From Natrinema ejinorense (GTDB lineage: Archaea > Halobacteriota > Halobacteria > Halobacteriales > Natrialbaceae), in NCBI RefSeq assembly GCF_002494345.1, contig NZ_NXNI01000001.1:3782001-3846000 (forward strand): DNA of 64,000 nt, written 5' to 3'. Below are positions 23,862 through 31,712 of this stretch, piece after piece (position 1 is the stretch's first letter; the number at the start of each line of letters is the position of its first letter). A program made the translations under genes and the position numbers. The notes beneath the pieces were generated by a model. It had not been told where the DNA came from, ran no database searches, and saw nothing but the letters and a program-made list of their open reading frames with translations.

Positions 23862-24497
23862 ATGGATCTCGAGCGCGACTACGACTTCTGGCTCCTCGAT
23901 CTCGACGGCACCCTCGTCGACGTCGAGTGGTCCTACACTCGCGAGGTGTTCGATCGGGTCGGCGACCGACTCGGCCGGGAGTTCACCGATCGAGAGGCCG
24001 ACATCATCTGGAACGGCCTGACCGGGTCTCGAGATCACCAGCTTCGAGAATGGGGCGTCGATCCGACCGCGTTCTGGGAGGCGTTCCACGAGGAGGAGGA
24101 CCCGCTGGTGCGAGCCGAGCAGACGTACCTCCACGAGGATGCCGCGTTCGTCGCCGACCTCGAGGTACCGGTCGGACTGGTCACCCACTGTCAGGAGTTC
24201 CTCGCCGAGCCCGTCCTCGACACCGTGGGAATCCGCGACTGGTTCGACGCGCAACTCTGCTGTACCGAGGAGACCGGGTGGAAACCCGATCCGACGCCAG
24301 TCCAGTCGGTCATGTCCGAGCTCGGCGTCGCTCACAACGGCCACCAGGGTGTGCTCGCGGGCGACGGTGCAAACGACGTCGGTGCGGCCTGGAACGCCGG
24401 CCTCGACGCGATTCACGTCGAACGGGTCGGCCACGAGCGACGAGGGCAGTGCGTACTCGGCGACTATCGCGTCCGCTCGTTCGACGAACTGTCCTGA
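23862..24497 (+). CDS. HAD superfamily hydrolase (phosphoglycolate-phosphatase-like)
   Basis: A 211-residue HAD phosphatase. Motif I is LLDLDGTLVD (nucleophile Asp13, Asp15). Motif II is around VTHC, the conserved Lys lies in GWKPDPTP, and motif IV is LAGDGANDVGAA. A helical cap lies between residues about 20 and 95. It acts on an unknown phosphate ester. It stands alone between the NMT1-like operon and the GH31 gene, with its own upstream AT-rich region. Confidence 0.9.
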   Translation: MDLERDYDFWLLDLDGTLVDVEWSYTREVFDRVGDRLGREFTDREADIIWNGLTGSRDHQLREWGVDPTAFWEAFHEEEDPLVRAEQTYLHEDAAFVADLEVPVGLVTHCQEFLAEPVLDTVGIRDWFDAQLCCTEETGWKPDPTPVQSVMSELGVAHNGHQGVLAGDGANDVGAAWNAGLDAIHVERVGHERRGQCVLGDYRVRSFDELS

Positions 24498-24599
24498 TCG
24501 TCCGCCGGCAAACGACGATTCGGAACCCGCTGCCGTTCTGACCGCGTGCGACGAATTCCTACCGATCTCGACAGCACGGCTCGCACGATTCTGTCTCGC

Positions 24600-27575
24600 T
24601 TACCGTCGGTTGTTACCGGCACGGCTACCAGTACCGTGGTTTCCGTTCCCTCTGGTTCCGTTACCGTGGTTTCTGTCACCGCGATCTCTGCCACCGCGAT
24701 TTCTGTTACCGTGGTTTCTGTCACCGCGATCTCTGCCACCGCGATTTCTGTTACCGTGGTTTCTGTCACCGCGATCTCTGTCACCGCGGTCCCCGTCACC
24801 GCGATTTCCGTTGAAGAACAGCTTCACCGTCTCGTCCTCGTCGGCGGGAACGTGCACGAGGACGGCGTCGGCCGCTTCGCTGTAGGTGAACGTCTCGGGC
24901 GTCTCCTCGACCGTCTCGGCGTCGCTGACTGCCTCGTACTTTTTTGAGGCCGCTTGCACCTTCCGCGGTGCGTCCGACCGGTCGAGTTTCAATAGATACG
25001 ACGAGACCTGCGAGTCCGCGTAGTTTCGGACGACCGCCTCGCGCTCGAAGCTGACGACACCGCCGGATGTGGCCGAGACGGTAAAGTCAGTCACGTTGTA
25101 CGCACCGTCCCGGTAGGATCGACTCTCACCGTCGTCCTCGTAGAAGGAGTACGACGCTTCCCCGTCGACGTACGTATCGAGGACGAGCGTCGTCAGCGGC
25201 TGTTCGCCGGTGTACTGCTGGACCTCCCGCATCGGGATGATGGTGTCGTTCCGAACGAAGACCGGGATGTGTTCGAGCGGGGCATCGACTGTGAGCGTCT
25301 GCCCGCCATCGTACTCCTCGCCGGTCCAGTAGTCGATCCACTGCTCCCCCTCCGGCAGGTAGGCCTCGCGGGAGGTCGCGCCTTCCTCGAGCACCGGTGC
25401 GACCATCATGTCGTCGCCGAACATGAACTGGTCGGCGATATCGTGGGTTCGCTCGTCGTCCTGGAAGTGGACCACCAGCGGCTGCTGGACCGGCTTTCCG
25501 GTCTCGGTCGCGTCCCGGAACTCGTTGTAGAGGTACGGGAGCAGCCGGTAGCGCAGTCGAAGGTACTTCTTGCTAATCGCCTCGACCTCGTCACCGAACG
25601 TCCAGGGGTGTTGGTTCCGCGGTTCCCCGTCGTCGACCTTGGTGTGGCTGTCCGCGTGATTCCGGCAGTAGGGGACGAACGCTCCGAGTTCCATCCAGCG
25701 GGCGAACAGTTCCGGGTCGGGTCGGCCGACGAAGCCGCCGATGTCGTGGCCGACGAACGCCAGTCCGGACAATCCCAGGTTCAGGTGCATCGGAATCGAC
25801 TTCCGCAGGTGTTTCCACGAGCTTACGTTGTCTCCGGTCCAGAGCGCCGCGTAGCGCTGTCCCCCTGCGTAGAGGTTCCGGTTCAACAGGAACGGCCGCT
25901 CGTCGGGCTTGTAGACGTCGTAGGATTCGTGGGCCGCTCTGGCCATGTCGAAGCCGTACATGTTGTGATACTCCTCGTGGAGCATCGTGTCGTCGCCCGT
26001 CCCGTGGACGTTGTCGACCGGCATCGTCCAGTCGTACTTCTCGTTCTCCTGGAACACCGCCGGTTCGGCCATGTCGTTTTTGATCCCGTCGATGCCGGCG
26101 TCGAACAGCGCGTCGTGTTGTCGGGCCCACCACGAGCGGACCTCCGGCCGTGAGAAATCAGGCCAGACCGTCTCGTCCGGCCAGACCCTCCCGACGAAGG
26201 TCTCGCCGTCGGCGTTTTTCACCCAGTAGTCGTTTTCCGTCCCCTCGATGTAGACATCGTACCGAGTGTGGTCGTTCGGGATATCGGTCGTCGCGAGGGA
26301 GACGCCGTCCTCTTGGGTGCCGGTGTCGGGCGTCTCCGCGTAGGGCGTGTCACCGGCTGAATCGTCGTCGGAGTCGTCGCCGTCGGACGTATCGCCGCCG
26401 GAGTCACCGTCGTACTGGCTCTCGTCCGGAGCCGAATCATCGGGCGTGGGATCGTACGATTCCGCCGCGGCGACGCCGGGGTCGTTGACGGCGACCGTTC
26501 TGATCCCCGGGACCGACTCGACCCGCTGGAGCGCATCGAGGTAGTCGTCGTCCCAGGTGAAGACGCGATACTCGTTCATGTAGTCGATGTCGAAGTGCAT
26601 CGCATCCAGGGGAATCCCCTTCTCGCGGTAGGTTTCGGCGGTCTCGACGATCTCGTCTGGGGTGTACTCCCACTTGCTCTGGTGGAGGCCGAGCCCCCAC
26701 TTCGGCGGCAGTTCCATCGTCCCGGTCAGTTCCGTGTACCGCTCGAGGACCCCCTCGATTTCGGGGCCGTACGCGAAATAGTAGGTCAACTGACCGCCGT
26801 CGGCGAGGAAGTAGTAGTAGTCGTCCGATTCGGTCGCCATCTCGAATACGGAGTGATACGGGTCGTCGAAGAAGATCCCGTAGGCGCCGACGTCTTTCAC
26901 GCCGACGAAGAACGGAATCGACGTGTAGACGTAGTCGTTGTCCGCACCGTAGGCGTACTGGTCCGTGTTCCAGTGCTCGAGTTTCTCGCCCCGTTTGTTG
27001 AGTTCGTTGCCGGGCTGTTCGCCGAACCCGTAGAAGGCCTCGTCCTCGTCGGTTTTCTTGTAGGCGTACGGTTTGCCGTCCTCGTAGCCCGGTGATCCCT
27101 TATCCAGATAGTCTTCGTTGATGACGGTTCCGTCTTCGTCGCGGAACGCGACGCCGAAGAGTCCGTTGTTGATCTCGACGGTGATCGTCTCCGTCTCGAG
27201 AGCGATCCGGTCTTCGGTCTCGTCGACACTGAAACTCGGCGTCTCCCATTCCGCTCTCCCCGCTGCAATACCGCGGGACTCGTACTCCTCCTCGCCGGGT
27301 TCGACGATCGAGACCCGCGCCATATCGTCGGCGAACAGGCGGACGTATCCCTCGTACTCGCCGAGGTCGACTTTCACCCCATCCTCGAGGACATCGTAAT
27401 CTCGAACGAACAACGTCTGGAGGTCGTCATCGTCGAGTTCCGGTTCGTGATGGATTTTCGAGTCGTAATGATCGGCCAGTGCAGTGGAAGATGCGAGTGC
27501 ACTGCCTGCCAGCAACGTGGCCGATGCTTGCAAGAGCGTCCGTCGGGCTGTGAGCCGAGGTGGCCTATCAGTCAT
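24600..27575 (-). CDS. Tat-exported glycoside hydrolase family 31 (alpha-glucosidase/alpha-xylosidase)
   Basis: A 991-residue secreted glycosidase. The signal has twin arginines (ARRTLLQASATLLAGSALASS, residues about 10-30). The N-terminal sugar-binding domain is followed by the catalytic barrel: LPPKWGLGLHQSKWEYT, the nucleophile Asp in GIKNDMAEP (about residue 500) and the acid/base Asp in GHDIGGFVGRP (about 610). Two oddities: an acidic, Gly/Ser/Asp-rich insert of about 45 residues near 378-425 inside the barrel, and a C-terminal tail from about residue 925 made of Gly-Asp-Arg/Gly-Asn-Arg pentapeptides encoded by a tandem DNA repeat. It stands alone, with no sugar transporter nearby. Confidence 0.93.
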   Translation of the reverse strand: MTDRPPRLTARRTLLQASATLLAGSALASSTALADHYDSKIHHEPELDDDDLQTLFVRDYDVLEDGVKVDLGEYEGYVRLFADDMARVSIVEPGEEEYESRGIAAGRAEWETPSFSVDETEDRIALETETITVEINNGLFGVAFRDEDGTVINEDYLDKGSPGYEDGKPYAYKKTDEDEAFYGFGEQPGNELNKRGEKLEHWNTDQYAYGADNDYVYTSIPFFVGVKDVGAYGIFFDDPYHSVFEMATESDDYYYFLADGGQLTYYFAYGPEIEGVLERYTELTGTMELPPKWGLGLHQSKWEYTPDEIVETAETYREKGIPLDAMHFDIDYMNEYRVFTWDDDYLDALQRVESVPGIRTVAVNDPGVAAAESYDPTPDDSAPDESQYDGDSGGDTSDGDDSDDDSAGDTPYAETPDTGTQEDGVSLATTDIPNDHTRYDVYIEGTENDYWVKNADGETFVGRVWPDETVWPDFSRPEVRSWWARQHDALFDAGIDGIKNDMAEPAVFQENEKYDWTMPVDNVHGTGDDTMLHEEYHNMYGFDMARAAHESYDVYKPDERPFLLNRNLYAGGQRYAALWTGDNVSSWKHLRKSIPMHLNLGLSGLAFVGHDIGGFVGRPDPELFARWMELGAFVPYCRNHADSHTKVDDGEPRNQHPWTFGDEVEAISKKYLRLRYRLLPYLYNEFRDATETGKPVQQPLVVHFQDDERTHDIADQFMFGDDMMVAPVLEEGATSREAYLPEGEQWIDYWTGEEYDGGQTLTVDAPLEHIPVFVRNDTIIPMREVQQYTGEQPLTTLVLDTYVDGEASYSFYEDDGESRSYRDGAYNVTDFTVSATSGGVVSFEREAVVRNYADSQVSSYLLKLDRSDAPRKVQAASKKYEAVSDAETVEETPETFTYSEAADAVLVHVPADEDETVKLFFNGNRGDGDRGDRDRGDRNHGNRNRGGRDRGDRNHGNRNRGGRDRGDRNHGNGTRGNGNHGTGSRAGNNRR
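24661..24780. repeat. 45-bp tandem repeat encoding the GH31 tail
   Basis: Two identical 45-bp units (24676-24720 and 24721-24765) are bordered by 15-bp partial copies on both sides, all built from a 15-bp submotif such as caccgcgatctctgc. In the gene this yields Gly-Gly/Asp/Asn-Arg pentapeptides. The repeat is in frame and does not break the gene, so it looks like replication-slippage expansion. Confidence 0.9.
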
Positions 27576-27847
27576 CTACGCAGAAATTAACTACGATGTG
27601 TATTAAAAATTTTCTGATTCCGAGTACTGTGATGAAAATATACAATGATTGAATCGGGAACCGATTGAAAAATAGACTTGCGAGTGGGCGATTGGTCCGA
27701 CCCCCTGGTCTCTCGCTCGCCGGTCGGCGGTCTGGGGCCGTTTACGATCGCCGACTGGCCTGTTTTCGTGACCCGCGTCTGCATTCACGCTTTCTTACCG
27801 TTTTTTCGACAGGAAAGCTTATGCTGGGATGCTGGGCTTATCCAAGC

Positions 27848-28210
27848 ATGACACGCGATACATCGGTGCAGAACCGAACCGATGCGGCTGCAAACGAACG
27901 TCAACTCCCGAACCTCGTGACGATCGTCGGACGCGGGGTTCCCTCGAACTACGAGGTCGCCGTCGACGGCGACCTCGAGTCCCTCGCGGACGACCCCGCG
28001 GCCGAGGGTCCGGTCGTCGCCGGGAGCGTCGCCGAGGGTCCGGTCGTCGCCGGGAGCGTCGCCGAGGGTGCGATCGACGTCGGCGTCCGACGATTCCGTT
28101 TTTCCGGGGAGATGGCGAACGTCCGCCTCGTCGACTGGAACGGCACCGAAGCGGCCGACTCCGCGAGCGTCCCGACGGTCCACGTGGAGTACGGCGCACC
28201 GACCCGATAA
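27848..28210 (+). CDS. small acidic protein with internal 10-residue repeats
   Basis: A 120-residue protein starting MTRDTSVQNRTDAAANERQ at 27848; a ttatgc box at about 27818-27822 gives leaderless spacing. The core reads PNLVTIVGRGVPSNYEVAVDG and later VRRFRFSGEMANVRLVDWNG. Between them the decapeptide AEGPVVAGSV occurs twice in tandem, plus a partial copy, encoded by an exact 30-bp DNA repeat. I do not recognise a family or function. Confidence 0.65.
   Translation: MTRDTSVQNRTDAAANERQLPNLVTIVGRGVPSNYEVAVDGDLESLADDPAAEGPVVAGSVAEGPVVAGSVAEGAIDVGVRRFRFSGEMANVRLVDWNGTEAADSASVPTVHVEYGAPTR
28001..28060. repeat. 30-bp tandem repeat inside a small gene
   Basis: Two identical 30-bp copies (28001-28030 and 28031-28060) are followed by a partial third. 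Each adds ten residues (AEGPVVAGSV) without shifting frame, so copy-number variation would change protein length. Confidence 0.9.
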
Positions 28211-28444
28211 CGCGACCTCGAGACGGCCGAGTGAGAGGGGAGGGGGTTCTGGGGGTGCCGTCGGATCGATTCCGGGACACAACACGCCGGCAGCGCTCGG
28301 TACTGAAACGGACTCCTGTCGGTCAGCTCGGGCCCACCCCACAGCGGGTCGCGGATGTACCGGCACTCAGTGACAGCAGACCGTCTGCGCCGCTGGACGC
28401 TCGAGCGGAACCGAAACGAAAATCCATTCGGGGGTGACCCCTCG

Positions 28445-29785
28445 TTAGTCGTCGTCCGTCGCGCCGATTCCCGTGTCAGCACTTGCGGTGACGACCGACG
28501 GTGGTGCGAGCGGGCCGTCGTCCGAATCGAACTCCGGATTGAACAGTTGCAACGCGGTATGGATCGTACTCCAGTCGTCTTCGGCCGCCGCCTCGCGGAG
28601 GCTCTTGGTCGGCGGTGCGAGCAACTGGTTGACCAGCGCGTCGGCCATCGCTTCGACGACCTCGCGCTGGTCGTCGGTCACTTCGCCCTCGAGGTGTGAG
28701 AGCGCTGTCTCGACCTCGCGGTCCTTGATCCGCTCGGCGGATTCGTACATCGCCGCGATCGCTTCGTCGGCGCGAGCGCGTTTGTACTGGTCACAGAGCA
28801 GGTCGAACTCGGCGTCGATCATCGACTCGACCTCGCGGGCGGCGTCGGCCCGCTGTTCGCGGGTCTCCGCGGTGATCGACTCGAGATCGTCTAGATCGAA
28901 CACCCGTACCGTGGGGAGGGCGTCGGCCGCCGGTTCGACGTCTCGTGGCTGGCCGAGATCGACGACGACCTGTTCGGGGTCGGTTTCGTCGGTCCCGGTA
29001 TCGCCGTCGAGGTGGTGTGTCCCGAGCACTGGCTCCTCGCTGCCGGTCGCCGCGACGATGATATCGGCACGGCTCGTGGCGGTCTCGAGCGCCTCGAGCG
29101 GGACGGCCGCGGCGTCGGTCTCGTCCTCGATGTCGTCGACGAGGTGTTCGGCGTGGGCGACGGTTCGATTGGCGACGACGAGTTCGTCGACGCCGGCGGC
29201 CCCGAGGCTCCGGGCCGCGAGTTGCCCCATCTCGCCGGCCCCGACGACCAGCGCGGTCGCCCCCTCGAGGTCGAGTTCCTCGGCGGCGCGTCGCGTCGCG
29301 GCCGAACCAAGCGAGACGACACCTTCGTTGATCGCGGTTTCGGTGCGGGCACGCTCGCCGACGTGGATCGCCTTCGTGACGGCGGCCTCGAGCATCGAGC
29401 CGATGCCTCCGGCGTCGCGAGCGTCCTCGTAGGCGGTTCGTACCTGGCCGATGATCTGGTCTTCGCCGAGGATCACCGACTCGAGGCCGGCAGCGACTCG
29501 GAGCAGGTGCCGGAGACTCTCGTCGTGGGCGGTCGTCACGACGGCATCGTCGTCGACCGCGGCGAAAAACTCCGCGAGCGCGGCCCGGCCGACGGCGTGG
29601 TCGGCACCGACGACGTATGCCTCTACCCGGTTGCACGTCGAGAGGACGTACGCTTCGTCGATATCGGGAACGGTCAGGAGTTCCCGGACGGCGGCTCCCT
29701 GACTCTCCGGGCTTGCGGCGGCTAGCTCGTCGACGCCGCCGCTCTTGTGGGTCACCCGTCCGGCAGTCACGACCCCTGTCGACAT
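28445..29785 (-). CDS. hemA: glutamyl-tRNA reductase
   Basis: A 446-residue enzyme that reduces glutamyl-tRNA(Glu) to glutamate-1-semialdehyde, the first committed step of tetrapyrrole synthesis. Visible motifs are the catalytic Cys in VLSTCNRVEAY, ESVILGEDQIIGQVR, and the NADPH-binding ALVVGAGEMGQLAARSLG. The ATG at 29785 overlaps the upstream precorrin-2 dehydrogenase stop by one base; a GTG three bases earlier is also possible. It is last in the ahbAB-sirC-hemA operon. No hemL or hemB lies in the window. Confidence 0.96.
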   Translation of the reverse strand: MSTGVVTAGRVTHKSGGVDELAAASPESQGAAVRELLTVPDIDEAYVLSTCNRVEAYVVGADHAVGRAALAEFFAAVDDDAVVTTAHDESLRHLLRVAAGLESVILGEDQIIGQVRTAYEDARDAGGIGSMLEAAVTKAIHVGERARTETAINEGVVSLGSAATRRAAEELDLEGATALVVGAGEMGQLAARSLGAAGVDELVVANRTVAHAEHLVDDIEDETDAAAVPLEALETATSRADIIVAATGSEEPVLGTHHLDGDTGTDETDPEQVVVDLGQPRDVEPAADALPTVRVFDLDDLESITAETREQRADAAREVESMIDAEFDLLCDQYKRARADEAIAAMYESAERIKDREVETALSHLEGEVTDDQREVVEAMADALVNQLLAPPTKSLREAAAEDDWSTIHTALQLFNPEFDSDDGPLAPPSVVTASADTGIGATDDD

Positions 29786-30441
29786 CACGGCCGATCACCC
29801 CCAGTTGCCAGTTCTTCGCCGAGCACGTCCTCGATCACTTGCGGACAGTTGGAAGTACCCGTACGTAAAGCTGTCCAAACATCCGGAGAATTGACGACAT
29901 CCGTCACGATCTCTCGTCGCCGGTCCGCTGGCACGTCCCGTGCCTTGAGTTGCTCGCGGACCCCGCTACAGACCCGCGCCATCTCGCCGGCTCCCTCGAG
30001 CGTCTCCTCGAGTTCCTGGCGGAGGTGCTTGCTCAGTGCGGGTGCCCGGCCGCCGGTCGCGATCGCGACGGTCACCGGCTCCTCGCGGACGGTCGCGGGA
30101 ACGACGACGCTGCCGGGTTCGCGCGCCCCCGAGCGATCCGCCCGGTTGACGAGGATCCCCCGATCGTGGGCCGCGTCGACGACGGCCTCGTTGATCGCCG
30201 CGTCGTCCGTCGCGGCGACGACCAACGCAGGTGCGGTTCGCTCGAGCCACGCCGGAACGTCGTCGGCGTCGGGGGCGGCCCGGATCAGCTCGGCATCGCC
30301 GAAGTCGCGATCGGCGAACGCCGGACTGACGACGAGCACCCGCGCTTCGCGGGCGAACCGTCGCGCTTTCCGGGCACCGACCGGTCCGCCGCCGACGACG
30401 AGCACGGTCGCGTTCGTGAAATCGTGCAAGAGTGGAATCAT
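29785..30441 (-). CDS. precorrin-2 dehydrogenase (siroheme/heme branch)
   Basis: A 218-residue NAD-dependent enzyme that oxidises precorrin-2 to sirohydrochlorin. The Rossmann motif is MIPLLHDFTNATVLVVGGGPVGARKAR, followed by ALVVAATDDAAINEAV and NRADRSGAREPGSVVVPA. The SirC/Met8-like C-terminal helices follow. I start at 30441 because the fold begins there; 19 extra residues upstream look non-coding. It overlaps hemA by one base and follows the ahbAB gene by 28 nt. Confidence 0.93.
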   Translation of the reverse strand: MIPLLHDFTNATVLVVGGGPVGARKARRFAREARVLVVSPAFADRDFGDAELIRAAPDADDVPAWLERTAPALVVAATDDAAINEAVVDAAHDRGILVNRADRSGAREPGSVVVPATVREEPVTVAIATGGRAPALSKHLRQELEETLEGAGEMARVCSGVREQLKARDVPADRRREIVTDVVNSPDVWTALRTGTSNCPQVIEDVLGEELATGGDRP

Positions 30442-30469
30442 GTGGGGAATCTGTGCCGTTCGGCCGGCG

Positions 30470-31552
30470 TTATCGCTCTCTGGTGTTCGCGTCGGCACGC
30501 TCTTCCATCCGAATCCCGGTTTTCTTCAATATTTGCGTCGAAAACAGGGTGTCCCAGTCGTCGTCGGTCACGTCCCAGTACTCGCTCATGGTTTCACGGA
30601 CCTGCTCGATGCGCCGTCGACTTTCCGCCTCGCTGCGGCCGTGGGTCATCGCAAAGAAGTTGTACGGCCAGACGCTCTCGTGGCGCGGCCGCCGGTAACA
30701 GTGTGTCACGAACGGCAGCGAGGCGACTTCGGGACCGACCTCGGGAACGACGTCGTCGGGCACGTTCCAGACCGTCATCCCGTTTTCCGTGTAGCCCAGC
30801 GCGTAGTGGTTCGGAACGACACCGATCCGTCGGATCTTCCCCTCGCGTTCGAACCGTTTGACGGTCTCGAGTACCCACTCGACGTCGGCTCCGATCGAAT
30901 CGGCCACGTCCGCGTAGGGCGTCTCGGTGAGTGGCACCCCGTCCTGTACCTCGAGGACGAGATCGCGTTCGGCCGGCGACAGCGTGGGTTCGTCGGTCGG
31001 TGTCACGTCGGGGCCGAGATCGGTACAGTCGATCCCGGCGGCCGCGACGTCACCGTCGCCGTCGAGGGGGCCGTCGACGTAGAACTTGGCTTCGACGCGG
31101 AACTCCCGTCGTTTCGGGAGGTTGTACGTCTCCTGGCCCGTTTCGTCCTCGATCTCGGCGAGGACGTCCTCGACGCGATCCTCGTCGGCGACGCTCACGA
31201 CGAACCAGACGTTCAGGTGGGGATGCGCTCGCTCGTAGTTGTGCGCGACCTCGCGGTGGTCGTTGACCAGGTCGACGATCTCGTCGAACCGCTCCTCGGG
31301 GGCGTGCATGGCGACGAGCGTCGCTGCGCCGCCGATCTCCTGGGCGTTGACGAGCGGCCCGAACCGCGATAGCGTGCCCCGTTCGTCGAGGTCTCGGATC
31401 GTCTCGAGTAGTTCCGTCGCGTCGATGTCGACCCCGCGGTCGCACATTGCGGCGGCGGCGTCTTCGAACGGTCGCGGTACGACGGGGAAGCCGCCCTGAA
31501 AGGCGTTGATAACCGCCCGCTCGCGCTCGGTGAGGTCGACGTCCGTGCTCAT
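30470..31552 (-). CDS. fused siroheme decarboxylase AhbA-AhbB (two Lrp/AsnC-like halves)
   Basis: A 360-residue protein with two AsnC-type modules. The first (about residues 7-150) has an N-terminal HTH (LTERERAVINAFQGGFPV) and NLPKRREFRVEAKFYVDG. The second (about 185-345) has LSPAERDLVLEVQDGVPLT and HCYRRPRHESVWPYNFFAM, which matches the AhbB catalytic region (HCYxRP). AhbAB converts siroheme to didecarboxysiroheme in the archaeal and sulfate-reducer heme pathway. Such proteins are commonly misannotated as Lrp/AsnC regulators. Fusion of the two subunits is usual in haloarchaea. It heads the operon and has a ccttatactt box 25 nt before the start. Confidence 0.88.
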   Translation of the reverse strand: MSTDVDLTERERAVINAFQGGFPVVPRPFEDAAAAMCDRGVDIDATELLETIRDLDERGTLSRFGPLVNAQEIGGAATLVAMHAPEERFDEIVDLVNDHREVAHNYERAHPHLNVWFVVSVADEDRVEDVLAEIEDETGQETYNLPKRREFRVEAKFYVDGPLDGDGDVAAAGIDCTDLGPDVTPTDEPTLSPAERDLVLEVQDGVPLTETPYADVADSIGADVEWVLETVKRFEREGKIRRIGVVPNHYALGYTENGMTVWNVPDDVVPEVGPEVASLPFVTHCYRRPRHESVWPYNFFAMTHGRSEAESRRRIEQVRETMSEYWDVTDDDWDTLFSTQILKKTGIRMEERADANTRER

Positions 31553-31712
31553 AGACGGCTATCGGGACTACCGAAGTATAAGGAAATCGGAGCCCGGGGA
31601 CGACGTTCGGTCTGCAGATTCGCCGTCGTCTCGGCGACACGAAAACGGCGATAGGCGAGGGGGCTTCAAGCGCAACACCAGCTACGCGCTCAACGGAGTA
31701 ACGGCCGGCGGA

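Noticed and set aside
24661-24780. Regular repeats that resemble a CRISPR array
   Set aside because: The units are tandem with no unique spacers and lie in frame inside the GH31 gene.
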